A stretch of 64,000 nt of DNA from Helicobacter colisuis (lineage in GTDB: Bacteria > Campylobacterota > Campylobacteria > Campylobacterales > Helicobacteraceae), in the NCBI RefSeq assembly GCF_023646285.1, contig NZ_JAMOKX010000007.1:1-64000 (forward strand), written 5' to 3'. How positions within the stretch are numbered: position 1 is the stretch's first letter; each line of letters begins with the position of its first letter. The notes beneath the pieces were generated by a model. That model was given only the letters and a program-made list of their open reading frames with translations, ran no database searches and had not been told where the DNA came from. A program made the translations under genes and the position numbers. Below are positions 35,943 through 46,079 of the stretch, piece by piece.

Positions 35943-36288
35943 ATACATTCAGCATTTCGAAGATGCGCAAATAGCAGGAAAAGAGATTCCACAATTTAAA
36001 GCAGGTGATACCTTAAGAGTAGGAATTCGTATTTCAGAAGGTGATAAGACAAGGATTCAAAACTTTGAAGGAATCTGTATTTCGTTGCGTGGAGTTGGCA
36101 CAGGAAAAACTTTTACAATTCGTAAAATTGGAGCTAATGGGGTTGGAGTTGAGAGAATTTTTCCCCTTTACTCAGAAAGCATTGATAGCATTAAAGTGCT
36201 TAAAATCGGTCGCGTTAGAAGAGCAAAACTTTACTATCTCCGCACAAGAAGTGGAAAATCTGCAAGAATTAAAGAGATTAGAAAATAA
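35932..36288 (+). CDS. rplS: 50S ribosomal protein L19
   Basis: The 118-residue protein has the L19 core [22 protein letters not shown] and the [24 protein letters not shown] and [18 protein letters not shown] segments. It closes the rpsP operon. Downstream is a short gap before a convergent transporter gene. Confidence 0.97.
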   Translation: MRNKYIQHFEDAQIAGKEIPQFKAGDTLRVGIRISEGDKTRIQNFEGICISLRGVGTGKTFTIRKIGANGVGVERIFPLYSESIDSIKVLKIGRVRRAKLYYLRTRSGKSARIKEIRK

Positions 36289-36348
36289 TCTCTTTATCCC
36301 CCACCTTTTTAAAATCTCTTTATTTTTTAGACATTACGCTGTTTTTGC

Positions 36349-37257
36349 TTAGCTCAAAAAATAACTCAAAAGCGGAATAGAAACAAAAGAAAACAAGATT
36401 CCAAACGCAATAGAACTTACTGCCAAATTACTATCCAGTTTTGCTTTCATAATCATTGCACCTGCTAGCGTCATAGTAGGCATCGCGGATTCTAAAATAG
36501 CCACAACAACTCTAGGCTCTAACTCTACTGCCAAAAACTTCAAAAGCAAAATAAAAATTAGAGGCGCTAGTAATGTCTTACACAAAACAACAATAATGGT
36601 AGGTTTATAAGCTGTTTTAATAGCACTAAATCCAAGACCAAGACCGATAGCAAAAAGTGCAACTGCTGTTGCAGAATTCCCAAAAACCACAATAGGTTCA
36701 AAAATAAATTCTGGCAACACAAAAATCTTGCAAACAAAGCCCAACATCAAAGCAATAAAAGGAGGAAAAAATAAAATCCTTTTAATATTCTCCATCACAT
36801 TAATCTTTTGATTACTCGCATAGGAAAGCACAATGGGACCAATAATTGAAATGGGAATTGCTGTTGCCAAAGCATCATAAAAAATAACTTCACTTAAAAA
36901 TACTTCCCCATACACTCCAGAAACAATAGGAATGCCAACAAAAAGCGTATTGCCAAAACAAGCTAACAAAAACATACTCACCAAAGTGCTTTTTGAAAAT
37001 TTAAATACTATTCCAAGAATCACCGAAAAAATCGCTGCAAGCACACAAGAGAACAATCCACCAAGAATTAAAACAACAAGATTTAAATCAAAATTAAGAT
37101 GATAAGTCTTATCAAAAATCAAGCAAGGCAAGGCAAAAAGAATCGCAAAATCCAAAAACATACGCGATTGCTTTTGTTTCAATGCCCCAACTCTTTTTGC
37201 TAAATATCCACCAAGCAATAACACAAAAATCGTAAATAACGGAGTGAAAACAAACAT
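36349..37257 (-). CDS. AEC-family permease (auxin efflux carrier type)
   Basis: The 302-residue protein is nearly all hydrophobic, with about ten membrane helices in two sets of five, as in the AEC family of anion or malonate-type exporters. The N-terminal TPLFTIFVLLLGGYLAKRVG and the central NTLFVGIPIV (Asn-Pro-like crossover region) are typical. Substrate cannot be read from sequence. It is convergent with rplS and stands alone. Confidence 0.85.
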   Translation of the reverse strand: MFVFTPLFTIFVLLLGGYLAKRVGALKQKQSRMFLDFAILFALPCLIFDKTYHLNFDLNLVVLILGGLFSCVLAAIFSVILGIVFKFSKSTLVSMFLLACFGNTLFVGIPIVSGVYGEVFLSEVIFYDALATAIPISIIGPIVLSYASNQKINVMENIKRILFFPPFIALMLGFVCKIFVLPEFIFEPIVVFGNSATAVALFAIGLGLGFSAIKTAYKPTIIVVLCKTLLAPLIFILLLKFLAVELEPRVVVAILESAMPTMTLAGAMIMKAKLDSNLAVSSIAFGILFSFVSIPLLSYFLS

Positions 37258-37379
37258 TGTAATATCCCAAAAAAAATGTGCAATTATAATTCCAAAAAAT
37301 TAAAAGAAGCTAAGAAAACAAGAAAGAAAAACTAAATACTTAGATGATTATAAAGGCAAGGATAGGCTTCCCCTATCCT

Positions 37380-38789
37380 TTATTTAGCAACAATGCTAAA
37401 GATTCTGCCACCTCGATTGATTAGCATTCTCTTTGGTTGCCCTTTATAGCGTTTAAGCGCATCGTTAAAGGATTTTAGATCTGAAATACTAAAGCTTTCA
37501 ATTTGAACAATAATATCCCCCTCTCTAAATCCTAACTCTTCTGCCTTGCTATTTGGTGCCACTTGAGAAATAAAAATCCCTTGAATATTGCTTGGGATTC
37601 CATAATTTTCTTTCATTGTTGGCGTTAGTTCTGAAACCTCAAGCCCTTGTATGCTACCTACTTCTTTAGCAACAGATTGCGCAGTAGAAAGTTTAGCTAA
37701 AGTGAGTGTTAAATTTTGCTCCTTTTTATCTCTTATAATAGTAAGATTAATTTTGTCTTTAGGACTAAAAGTGCCAATATAATTTTTAAGCTCAGCAGCA
37801 GATCTAATAGGTTTTCCATTTACTTTAGTAATCAAATCCCAAACTTTTAAACCACTCTTTTGTGCTGGAGAATCATTTTCAATAGAAATTACAACCGCAC
37901 CATTTTGATTCTTATAAACTTCTTTTAAATCTCCGCTAATATCTTGAATACTCACACCAAGATAACCACGCTCAATCACGCCATCTTCTATTAAAGCCTT
38001 AGAAATTTTATTTACCATTTCTGATGGAATCGCAAATCCAATACCATGATTTCCACCTGTGCGCGAAAGAATAGCAGTGTTAATTCCAATCAATCCACCA
38101 CGGCTATCAACCAATGCTCCACCACTATTTCCCGGATTAATAGAAGCATCTGTTTGGATAAAATTCTCATAATCATTAATTCCAATGCCACTTTTATTTA
38201 GTGCAGAGATAATCCCTTGCGTTACACTCTCACCCACGCCAAAAGGATTCCCAATAGCAAAAACAACATCACCCACTTGCAAATCATCACTTGAAGCAAA
38301 TTTCAAAAAAGGAAGATTTTTTGCATTAATCTTTACAATTGCCAAATCACTTTTTTCATCTCTACCAATGATCTTTGCTTCATATTCTTTATTAGAATCT
38401 GGCAAAGAAACGATAATTTTATCAGCACCCTCAACCACATGATTATTAGTAACAATATAACCATCACTAGAGATAATCACACCACTTCCAAGACTTCGTT
38501 CAATTCTATCTTTAGGCACAATCGCCCCAAAAGCATCGCCAAAAAACTGCCGAAAGAATGGATCATTTAAAAGTGGATGTCCTTGAATATTGGCTGCTTT
38601 GACCTTTTTTTGTGTAGAGATATTAACAACACCTTTTTTTGCTTCTTTAATTGAATCATAAAAAGAATAAACTTTGTTTTCTGAAATATCAGGAGTTTCT
38701 CTAGAAGTAATATTAGGCAGCGTGCTAACTTCAAAAGCAAAAACATTTCCAGCTAACAATGCCCCAAAAAGAAGTGTTTTAATTTTCAT
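37380..38789 (-). CDS. htrA: Periplasmic serine protease/chaperone HtrA
   Basis: HtrA (DegP) degrades or refolds damaged envelope proteins; in H. pylori and C. jejuni it is also secreted and cuts E-cadherin. The 469-residue protein has a signal peptide (1-18, ending VFA), the catalytic triad His117 (TNNHVV), Asp148 (KSDLAIVKI) and Ser222 (GNSGGAL), and two PDZ domains at about 270-360 and 375-465. Length is normal. It is monocistronic and divergent from the flagellin gene. Confidence 0.96.
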   Translation of the reverse strand: MKIKTLLFGALLAGNVFAFEVSTLPNITSRETPDISENKVYSFYDSIKEAKKGVVNISTQKKVKAANIQGHPLLNDPFFRQFFGDAFGAIVPKDRIERSLGSGVIISSDGYIVTNNHVVEGADKIIVSLPDSNKEYEAKIIGRDEKSDLAIVKINAKNLPFLKFASSDDLQVGDVVFAIGNPFGVGESVTQGIISALNKSGIGINDYENFIQTDASINPGNSGGALVDSRGGLIGINTAILSRTGGNHGIGFAIPSEMVNKISKALIEDGVIERGYLGVSIQDISGDLKEVYKNQNGAVVISIENDSPAQKSGLKVWDLITKVNGKPIRSAAELKNYIGTFSPKDKINLTIIRDKKEQNLTLTLAKLSTAQSVAKEVGSIQGLEVSELTPTMKENYGIPSNIQGIFISQVAPNSKAEELGFREGDIIVQIESFSISDLKSFNDALKRYKGQPKRMLINRGGRIFSIVAK

Positions 38790-38974
38790 TTGTTCTCCTT
38801 TGTTAAAATAAAATGTATAAAGAAATTATTACAAAAAATTGTAAATCAACAAATAATCAAAAAAATATTCCCAATCACTTACCAAAAAATAGCAAGACAA
38901 ATCCTACAAAACAAGCATTTTAAAAAAGTAATAACTTTATTGCTTTAAAAATTTGTAATTTTTCACAAAAACAC
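38790..38974. other. Intergenic region between htrA and the flagellin promoter
   Basis: About 185 AT-rich bases that should hold the htrA promoter. No gene, repeat or strong hairpin is evident. Confidence 0.4.
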
Positions 38975-39001
38975 TAAAGCTTTTAAAAAAAAATCCGATA
39001 T
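38975..39001 (+). promoter_or_regulatory. Sigma-28 (FliA) promoter of flagellin
   Basis: TAAA (38975-38978), 15 bases, then TCCGATAT (38994-39001) match the flagellar sigma-28 consensus TAAA-N15-GCCGATAA. This predicts late-class flagellar expression and a leader of about 130 bases before the ATG at 39140. Confidence 0.82.
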
Positions 39002-39139
39002 AATCACATAACCAAACAAGAAAGCATCCGCAAAAAGCTAAATTAGCTCTTTGCTTTTAAATCGCTTTTTTGCTTAAGGGTTAAAATTAAATCAATGCTA
39101 AGCCAAGGAAGGCAAAGCAAGACATAAAAGGAGTTTCAA

Positions 39140-40621
39140 ATGGCATTTCAAGTCAATACAAATGTTAATGCATTAAATGCAACTGCACAAAGCACTTTTA
39201 CACAAAATAGTCTTTCTAGTTCTTTGCAAAAGTTAAGTTCAGGTTTAAGAATCAACTCTGCTAAAGATGATGCTTCAGGTATGGCAATTGCAGATAGTTT
39301 GCGCTCTCAAGCAAACACTTTAGGTCAAGCAATCCGTAACGCAAATGATGGTATGGGAATTATCCAAATTGCTGATAAGGCGATGGATGAGCAAGTAAAA
39401 ATCCTTGACACTATCAAAACAAAAGCAACTCAAGCAGCGCAAGATGGTCAAACCACAACAACAAGAACCGCTATTCAAGCTGACATTAATCGCCTTATCG
39501 AATCGCTTGATAACATTGCACAAACTACTTCTTATAATGGTTTGTCATTACTTTCTGGTAGCTTTACTAACAAAGAATTCCAAGTAGGAGCATTCTCTAA
39601 CCAAAGTATTAGAGCCACTATTGGCGCAACAAGTTCAGATAAAATCGGACATGTTAGAAGCGAGACTGTAAGATTTAGTGCTAATACGACTGGTAGTTTT
39701 GCTATGAACTTCAAAGTAGGCAATGAAACTATTAATTTGGAAAGTGTTGTAATCTCAACTTCAGCAGGGACAGGTTTGGGTGCTCTAGCAGAAGTAATTA
39801 ATAAAAACTCTGATACTCTAGGTGGAATTCGTGCAGATTACACCGTTCAAGCCGGTGGAGCAACGGCAGTTGCTGGAGGAAATATTACTAGTTTGACAAT
39901 CAATGGAGTTAGTATTGGTAATATTAATAATATTGCAGCGGGAGATAGTGATAATAGACTTGTTCAAGCTATTAACGCTTACAAAGAAGAAACCGGCGTC
40001 CAAGCTTCAATAGCAAGAGATGGTTCATTAGTTCTTACTTCAACAGATGGACGCGCAATTAACATTTCAGGAGATGGGGTTTCTGGAGCCGTTGGAATTG
40101 GAGCTGGAACAACAACTGGCTCTTTAACTCTCACAAGAGTAGGTGCAACAGATATTAGCTTTAGTGGAATTGGCGCTACTAAAGCTAGTGGAGCAGCACA
40201 AGCGACTACAACCCTAAGAGATATCAAAGGAACATTAAGCACAGATGTTGCATCTGCAGTGGGTGCAAATGCAGGTATTAACTCTGCAAATGCAAACCTA
40301 GGATTTGGTGGAACACTTGGAGCAGGAGTTACAACTCTTAAAGGTGCGATGCTAGTAATGGATATTGCAGAATCAGCAATCAAACAACTTGACTCTATCC
40401 GATCTGACCTTGGTTCTGTGCAACAACAAATGCAATCTACAGTTAATAACATCACTATCACACAAGTGAATGTTAAATCTGCTGAATCAGGAATTAGAGA
40501 AGTTGATTTCGCTAGCGAATCTGCAAACTACTCTAACCTAAATATCCTTGCACAAGCTGGAAGCTATGCAATGAGCCAAGCTAATGCTACACAACAAAAT
40601 ATCTTAAGACTACTTCAATAG
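39140..40621 (+). CDS. flaA: Flagellin, FlaA type
   Basis: The 493-residue protein begins [14 protein letters not shown] and ends ILRLLQ, with the conserved D0/D1 coiled regions at about 1-170 ([25 protein letters not shown]) and 400-493, and a Gly/Ala/Thr-rich central D2/D3 region. It resembles H. pylori FlaA closely at both ends ([31 protein letters not shown]). The sigma-28 promoter agrees with FlaA, since H. pylori flaB is sigma-54 dependent. The ribosome binding site AAAGGAG is strong. The leader is long for a bacterial mRNA. It is exported by the flagellar apparatus without a signal peptide. Confidence 0.93.
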   Translation: MAFQVNTNVNALNATAQSTFTQNSLSSSLQKLSSGLRINSAKDDASGMAIADSLRSQANTLGQAIRNANDGMGIIQIADKAMDEQVKILDTIKTKATQAAQDGQTTTTRTAIQADINRLIESLDNIAQTTSYNGLSLLSGSFTNKEFQVGAFSNQSIRATIGATSSDKIGHVRSETVRFSANTTGSFAMNFKVGNETINLESVVISTSAGTGLGALAEVINKNSDTLGGIRADYTVQAGGATAVAGGNITSLTINGVSIGNINNIAAGDSDNRLVQAINAYKEETGVQASIARDGSLVLTSTDGRAINISGDGVSGAVGIGAGTTTGSLTLTRVGATDISFSGIGATKASGAAQATTTLRDIKGTLSTDVASAVGANAGINSANANLGFGGTLGAGVTTLKGAMLVMDIAESAIKQLDSIRSDLGSVQQQMQSTVNNITITQVNVKSAESGIREVDFASESANYSNLNILAQAGSYAMSQANATQQNILRLLQ

Positions 40622-40636
40622 TCTCTTAATCAATCT

Positions 40637-40670
40637 CAAACCCTTTGGGGTTTGGGAAGTTTTATTATTT
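40637..40670 (+). terminator. Flagellin terminator
   Basis: CAAACCC (40637-40643) and GGGTTTG (40648-40654) form a 7-bp stem with a 4-base loop, followed after five bases by TTTTATTATTTT, 16 bases after the flagellin stop. Confidence 0.7.
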
Positions 40671-40771
40671 TCTTTTTAATCAAAACTTCACAATCCTTGA
40701 TATTGTTCTAATTTTTAACATTCTATGATTTTTACATTACTTAAACAATAACCAGACTATAAAATCACACT

Positions 40772-41551
40772 CTAAAATGTAATTCCTAGTAATTCCCTTG
40801 TAAATTGATAAAGTCTATCTTGCAAATTCACTTTTTGTTCAGCACTTTGAGCAATCATTCTCACAAACGCACTCCCCACAACCACAATTGGCACAATCCC
40901 ATGCAAAGCATCAATTTGCTCTCTACTATGAATTCCAAATCCCAATGCAATAGGCTTTGTTGTATGTTTTTTCACTCTCTTTATATATTCTAAAAGAGTA
41001 GAATCAATTGATGTCCCATCACCTGTAATACCATTTCTCGCAACAACATAAATTAAACTCCCTGTTGCCCTATCAAGCTTCTCCATTCGCTTTGTATCGG
41101 TATAAGGCGCAATAAGTGCAATATTCTCTAACCCGTACTTTTTGCTTAATTCAAAAAGTCTCTCATCATTTTGTAAAGATAAATCCGGCACAATAAGCCC
41201 AAAAACTCCGCATTCTTTGGCTTTTTTAAGAAATTTTTCAATACCATAGGCAAACAAAATATTGCCATAAGTCATAATCAAAATTTTTGTTTTAATATCC
41301 CTTTGCTTAAAGGCTTCATTAAGCCTTTGCAAAAACTCAAATCCCAAATCTGTATTAAATCCATTTTTTAACGATTCTTCACAAGCACTCGCAATCACAA
41401 CACCATCAGCATTAGGATCAGAAAAGGGAAACTGCACTTCTAAATACTCCGCTCCACCTCGTGCGATTCCAAGTGCTGCTTCTAAACTCTCACCAAAACT
41501 AGGGAATGAAGCAACAATATGCCCCATTAGTTTAATGTTTTCTTCTTTCAT
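40772..41551 (-). CDS. trpA: Tryptophan synthase alpha chain
   Basis: TrpA cleaves indole-3-glycerol phosphate and passes indole to TrpB. The 259-residue TIM barrel has EVQFPFSDPNADGVV (the catalytic Glu and Asp region, about 38-52), GLIVPDLSL near 127 and GFGIHSREQI near 209. It follows trpB by one base and is transcribed away from trpE. Confidence 0.96.
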   Translation of the reverse strand: MKEENIKLMGHIVASFPSFGESLEAALGIARGGAEYLEVQFPFSDPNADGVVIASACEESLKNGFNTDLGFEFLQRLNEAFKQRDIKTKILIMTYGNILFAYGIEKFLKKAKECGVFGLIVPDLSLQNDERLFELSKKYGLENIALIAPYTDTKRMEKLDRATGSLIYVVARNGITGDGTSIDSTLLEYIKRVKKHTTKPIALGFGIHSREQIDALHGIVPIVVVGSAFVRMIAQSAEQKVNLQDRLYQFTRELLGITF

Positions 41552-41552
41552 A

Positions 41553-42821
41553 TTATTGCCCTCTCATCTCTGCAATCTCATTTGCCAAAAACTCACTCCA
41601 ACGATCTTTTTGCAAGGCTTTTGCGGTAATAAAAATATCCTTATCCCCTCTCCCTGAAACATTTACTAAAATCTTTTTATTCTTGACTTTTTTAGCAATG
41701 CTCAAAGCTCCTGCTAAAGCGTGACTTGATTCTAAAGCCGCTATAATCCCTTCATTTCTAGCAAAAAACTCCAAGGCTTCTAAAGCTTCCTTATCACTAC
41801 TAGAACTAAATTTAACACGCCCTATTTCTTTTAAATGTGCAAGTTGAGGACCAATTCCTGCGTAATCAAGCCCTGCTGAAATTGAATAAGTCTCTAAAAG
41901 ATTACCATAATTATCGCTTAAAAAATAGCTTTTATAGCCTTGAATGATTCCAAGATGCGCATTTGCATTCCCCATTCTTATGGCGTTTTTCCCTTTTTCC
42001 TTACTCATTCCCCCTGCTTCAATTCCTACCAAAGTAACTTCTCGATCCTCTAAATAATGCCTAAAAAATCCCATTGCATTACTTCCACCTCCGACACAAG
42101 CCACCATAATATCGGGATTACCTTTAAAAAACTGCTTCGTTTGAGTTTTTAGCTCCTTGCCAATCACGCTTTGAAACTCTCTAACAATATCTGGATAAGG
42201 ATAAGGTCCTAATGCACTTCCAAGCACATAAAAGGTATTTTTACTATCTTTACTCCATTCTCTTAATGCTTCATTAACAGCATCTTTAAGTGTTTGTGAT
42301 CCACTCTCTACACCAATCACTTTAGCGCCCAAAAGTTGCATATTAAACACATTAGGAAATTGTCGTTTCACATCCCTACTTCCCATAAAAACTACACATT
42401 CTAAGCCAAGCTTTGCACACGCTGCACTCACTGCAAGTCCGTGCTGACCTGCACCTGTTTCTGCGATGATTCTTGTTTTACCCATTTTTTTAGCCAAAAG
42501 CACTTGCCCTATAGCGTTATTAATCTTATGCGCACCTGTATTTGCCAAACCTTCAAACTTTAAATAAATCTGATTTTGCAGAATCTTACTAGCATTTTTT
42601 GCATAAATTAGGGGTGTTGGACGACCTACAAATTCTGCTAAAAGTTCCTTAAATTCCCTTTGAAATTCCTTAGAGAACAGAATCTTTTTGTAAGCCTTTT
42701 CTAGCTCCTTTAGCGCTGGATACAAAATTTCTGGCACATACTGCCCACCAAAAGCGTGGAAATCACCCTTATCCTCTCCAAAAAAACCTTTTTTTGATTT
42801 TAAAAATATTTTTTCTGCCAT
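41553..42821 (-). CDS. trpB: Tryptophan synthase beta chain
   Basis: TrpB joins indole and serine to form tryptophan, with PLP. The 422-residue protein has FGGQYVPE (24-31), the PLP Lys99 in TGAHKINNA, the AETGAGQHG segment, and the phosphate-binding GGGSNAMG near 242. The C-terminal SGRGDKD is present. It leads a two-gene trpBA unit that is divergent from trpE across 117 bp holding both promoters. Confidence 0.97.
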   Translation of the reverse strand: MAEKIFLKSKKGFFGEDKGDFHAFGGQYVPEILYPALKELEKAYKKILFSKEFQREFKELLAEFVGRPTPLIYAKNASKILQNQIYLKFEGLANTGAHKINNAIGQVLLAKKMGKTRIIAETGAGQHGLAVSAACAKLGLECVVFMGSRDVKRQFPNVFNMQLLGAKVIGVESGSQTLKDAVNEALREWSKDSKNTFYVLGSALGPYPYPDIVREFQSVIGKELKTQTKQFFKGNPDIMVACVGGGSNAMGFFRHYLEDREVTLVGIEAGGMSKEKGKNAIRMGNANAHLGIIQGYKSYFLSDNYGNLLETYSISAGLDYAGIGPQLAHLKEIGRVKFSSSSDKEALEALEFFARNEGIIAALESSHALAGALSIAKKVKNKKILVNVSGRGDKDIFITAKALQKDRWSEFLANEIAEMRGQ

Positions 42822-42847
42822 TTGTTTTCTTTATAATTTTTTGTGCC

Positions 42848-42853
42848 ATTATA
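42848..42853 (-). promoter_or_regulatory. -10 element of the trpBA promoter
   Basis: On the minus strand GATATAAT lies 27 bases before the trpB start. Confidence 0.5.
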
Positions 42854-42892
42854 TCTAATCCAAACTCAAATTTCTTTTTAAAAAAATAATAG

Positions 42893-42898
42893 TATAAT
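42893..42898 (+). promoter_or_regulatory. -10 element of the trpE promoter
   Basis: TATAAT lies 40 bases before the trpE ATG. No leader peptide with Trp codons fits in the remaining gap, so classical trp attenuation is not evident. Confidence 0.5.
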
Positions 42899-42938
42899 TA
42901 AAAATTTAATTTTTAAAACTAATTTTTAAAGAAATGTT

Positions 42939-44411
42939 ATGTTTAAGTTTTTAAATCTCAATCAAAAAGGCTATGATTCGGCTTTGGAATTCTGCAAGAT
43001 TCCGGCTTCCAAGCTTACACCTTTAATGCTTTGTGAAACTTTCAGTGCTCCTGTATTGCTTGAATCGGCATTTTTAAAAAGTGGAAAAGGACGCTTCTCT
43101 ATTCTTATTTTAGAAGAAGCCTTTAGAGTTACAAAAGATAATCAAGAAACCTCCTTGCTTTTTTTGGATTCTAAGCACATTCTCCCCAAGCAACCTTTTT
43201 TGAAAACCTTAGAATCCCTAAGAAACCTTGCTCCAAACCCCAAAGATTCTAGCTTTGATTCTGCACTACCTAGCGATTTACCTTTACCGCTTGGAGGAGT
43301 AGGATATTTGGGATATGAATTTTTTAGCGAGATTGAATCGCTTAGCTTTAATAATCCCCCCCTTTATGATTGCTATGATAATGCCTTTATTTTTGGGCGT
43401 GATTTTGCTATTTTTGATCACTTTTATGAATCGCTTTATCTCATTAGTGTCGCCTATGATCAAGAGACACAATCCCATAACCTAAAAAATCGCCTTGATA
43501 AACTTATCCAAAAGCTAGAAAATATTCAACAAAAACAAGAATCTCCGCAAAATTATCATTCAAAAGTTATTTCTAGCGATAAGCAATCCTATTACACTCA
43601 TATGGTTACCTTCCTTAAAGATGAAATCTACAAAGGCAATCTCTTGCAATGTGTCCCAAGCCAAAGTATGCAAATACAAAGCGACTTACCACCACTAAAA
43701 GCTTATCAGAATCTACGCACTAATAATCCAAGCCCTTATATGTATTATTACAATTTTGGGCATTTTCAAATTATTGGTAGCTCCCCTGAAGTGTTAGTTA
43801 AAGTTGAAAAAATTGATGATAAAAAAGCCAAAATCACTCTTCGCCCTATAGCTGGAACTCGCAAAAGAGGAAACAATCAGATTCAAGATTTGCAATTAGA
43901 AGAAGAATTAAAAAATAATCCAAAAGAAAATGCTGAACATTTGATGCTCTTAGACTTAGGGCGTAATGATATTGGAAAGGTTGCAATAGGTGGTAGCATA
44001 GAAGTTACTCAAGAAAAAGTGATCGAAAAATACGCTAGGGTAATGCACCTTGTCTCTGAAGTAGAGGGTATAATGGATTTACAAATCCATAATAAAAATG
44101 ATGCTATTTTAGCAACATTTCCTGCTGGAACTGTGAGTGGGGCGCCCAAGATTCAAGCTATTAAAACCATCGAATCTTTAGAAGAACACAAAAGAGCCAT
44201 TTATTCTGGAGCCATTGGATATTTTACACAAGATGGCGATATGAATTTTGCAATCGCTATCCGAACTGCAGTCTATCAAAAAGGCATTTATTATCTCCAA
44301 GCTGGTGCAGGGATTGTTTATGATTCTATCCCCAAAGAAGAATATTTAGAAACCAAAAATAAAATGCTATCTTTAGTGGAAGCCATTATGGAAGAAAATA
44401 ATGCAAACTAA
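42939..44411 (+). CDS. trpE: Anthranilate synthase component I
   Basis: TrpE converts chorismate to anthranilate with ammonia supplied by the TrpG part of the next gene. The 490-residue protein shows the chorismate-binding signatures GSSPEVLVKV near 284, RPIAGTRKRG near 305, LMLDLGRNDIGKVA near 337, PAGTVSGAPKIQA near 394 and QAGAGIVYDS near 455. An LLES segment near residue 40 is the usual Trp feedback region. A C7 run (43366-43372) is in frame. It begins the trpE-trpGD-trpCF operon. Confidence 0.95.
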   Translation: MFKFLNLNQKGYDSALEFCKIPASKLTPLMLCETFSAPVLLESAFLKSGKGRFSILILEEAFRVTKDNQETSLLFLDSKHILPKQPFLKTLESLRNLAPNPKDSSFDSALPSDLPLPLGGVGYLGYEFFSEIESLSFNNPPLYDCYDNAFIFGRDFAIFDHFYESLYLISVAYDQETQSHNLKNRLDKLIQKLENIQQKQESPQNYHSKVISSDKQSYYTHMVTFLKDEIYKGNLLQCVPSQSMQIQSDLPPLKAYQNLRTNNPSPYMYYYNFGHFQIIGSSPEVLVKVEKIDDKKAKITLRPIAGTRKRGNNQIQDLQLEEELKNNPKENAEHLMLLDLGRNDIGKVAIGGSIEVTQEKVIEKYARVMHLVSEVEGIMDLQIHNKNDAILATFPAGTVSGAPKIQAIKTIESLEEHKRAIYSGAIGYFTQDGDMNFAIAIRTAVYQKGIYYLQAGAGIVYDSIPKEEYLETKNKMLSLVEAIMEENNAN

Positions 44412-44459
44412 TCCAACACAAAAAGACTTACTTGCCCCTAAAAACACAAAGGAAGTGCT

Positions 44460-46079
44460 ATGATTTTACTCATTGATAATTATGATTCTTTTACTTATAA
44501 TATTTATCAAGCCTTTAGTCGCTTTAACTATCCCATTAAAGTTTTAAGAAATGATCAAACTAGCTTAGAAGAAATCCAATCACTTAACCCAAGCTACATC
44601 ATTATAGGACCTGGTCCAAAATCCCCCAAAGATGCGGGAATTAGTATCCAAATTGTGCAACACTTTAAAGGAATCTATCCAATTTTAGGAATCTGCCTTG
44701 GGCACCAAGCTATCTTAAGCGCTTTTGGAGTTGAAATCAAAAATGCCAAAAATATTGTGCATGGGAAAGTTGAACCACTCATTCACAATGCCAAAGGGAT
44801 CTTCCGCCATATTAGTCAAAAAACTCCCATCGCGCGTTATCATTCTCTTGTGGGTAAAAAAGAAGAGATTCCAGATTGTTTTTTGATTAGCGGAATGAGT
44901 GAAGATGGCGAAGTTATGGCAGTTGAGCATAAACAATATCATCTTGTAGGATTGCAATTCCACCCTGAATCCATTGGCACAAAAGAAGGCATTAAAATGC
45001 TACTTAACTTTTTGCATTACACAAGAGAGCCAATCCCTACAAAAGACTATCTCAAAAAAGTCCTTCACCAAAAATCTCTCAATTTTCAAGAAAGCTATAA
45101 TCTAATGGATGAACTCACTGAAGGCAACTTAAGTGATGCGCAAATTGGAAGTATTTTAACTAGCCTAGAAATTAAAGGCATTGATGAGTATGAATTAGCA
45201 GGTTTTGCATCTGTGCTTAAAAAGAAAGCTGTTAAACTCAACTTAAAAGATAATTTTGACATTCGTTTTGATATGGTCGGCACAGGGGGAAGTGAGGCAA
45301 AAACTTTTAATGTCTCCACAACAGCTGCTTTGCTTCTTGCCACACAAGCCCAAAAATCAAACTTTGGAATCATCAAACACGGCAATAGAGCGGTTACTTC
45401 TAAAAGTGGTTCGGCTGATTTATTAAATGCACTTGGCATTAATGTAACTATGGATTTTAGCAATGTTAAAACCATTTATGAAAATCTCCACATTACCTTT
45501 TTATTTGCCCAAAAATTCCATTCTGCAATGCGTTTTGCAGCCAATGCTCGCTCCTCACTTGGATTTAAAACCGCTTTTAATCTCATAGGCCCCCTAAGTA
45601 ATCCAAGTCCAATAACCCACCAACTTATCGGAGTTTTTGATAAATCTTACACTGAAATTATGGCAAAAGCCTTAGCAATTTTAGGTGTAAAACGAGCAAT
45701 GGTTGTGAGCGGACTTGATGGTTATGATGAAATCTCACTTTGTGCGCCAACACAAATTACAGAGTTACAAAACGGAAGCATTAAAACCTATATTTTTAAT
45801 CCCATTGAAGTGGGATTAGACTTTGTCAATCATTCACTCTTGCAAGGCGGAGATAGTCAAGAAAATTTACAAATCACACTGGATATTTTTAATGCCAAAC
45901 CCTCTCCCAAGCTTGATTTAGTTGCTTTAAATATGGGCGCTGCATTATACCTTTGCAATCAAGCCCAAAATATCAAAGAAGGTTTTTTTAAAGCCAAAGA
46001 AATCATTCAAAGCAAGGAAGTTTTCTCTCTTTTAGAATCTTTTAAAATCCTAAGCAATCAATGCCCCACAAAGGATTAA
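44460..46079 (+). CDS. trpGD: Fused anthranilate synthase glutaminase / anthranilate phosphoribosyltransferase
   Basis: The 539-residue protein joins two enzymes. Residues 1-190 are a class I glutamine amidotransferase with Cys79 in GICLGHQA and the His-x-Glu of QFHPES near 166, feeding ammonia to TrpE. Residues 200-539 are anthranilate phosphoribosyltransferase with GTGGSEAKTFNVST near 273, HGNRAVTSKSGSAD near 307 and RSSLGFKTAFNLIGPL near 362. The same fusion occurs in C. jejuni. TAATG overlaps the start of trpCF. Confidence 0.95.
   Translation: MILLIDNYDSFTYNIYQAFSRFNYPIKVLRNDQTSLEEIQSLNPSYIIIGPGPKSPKDAGISIQIVQHFKGIYPILGICLGHQAILSAFGVEIKNAKNIVHGKVEPLIHNAKGIFRHISQKTPIARYHSLVGKKEEIPDCFLISGMSEDGEVMAVEHKQYHLVGLQFHPESIGTKEGIKMLLNFLHYTREPIPTKDYLKKVLHQKSLNFQESYNLMDELTEGNLSDAQIGSILTSLEIKGIDEYELAGFASVLKKKAVKLNLKDNFDIRFDMVGTGGSEAKTFNVSTTAALLLATQAQKSNFGIIKHGNRAVTSKSGSADLLNALGINVTMDFSNVKTIYENLHITFLFAQKFHSAMRFAANARSSLGFKTAFNLIGPLSNPSPITHQLIGVFDKSYTEIMAKALAILGVKRAMVVSGLDGYDEISLCAPTQITELQNGSIKTYIFNPIEVGLDFVNHSLLQGGDSQENLQITLDIFNAKPSPKLDLVALNMGAALYLCNQAQNIKEGFFKAKEIIQSKEVFSLLESFKILSNQCPTKD

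Noticed and set aside
39979..40461. 160-codon minus-strand frame inside flagellin
   Set aside because: It is antisense to the conserved flagellin gene, and its Pro/Ala/Val bias mirrors flagellin codons.
43366..43372. C7 run in trpE as a phase-variation tract
   Set aside because: Too short to be a strong slippage site and in frame; ordinary Pro codons explain it.
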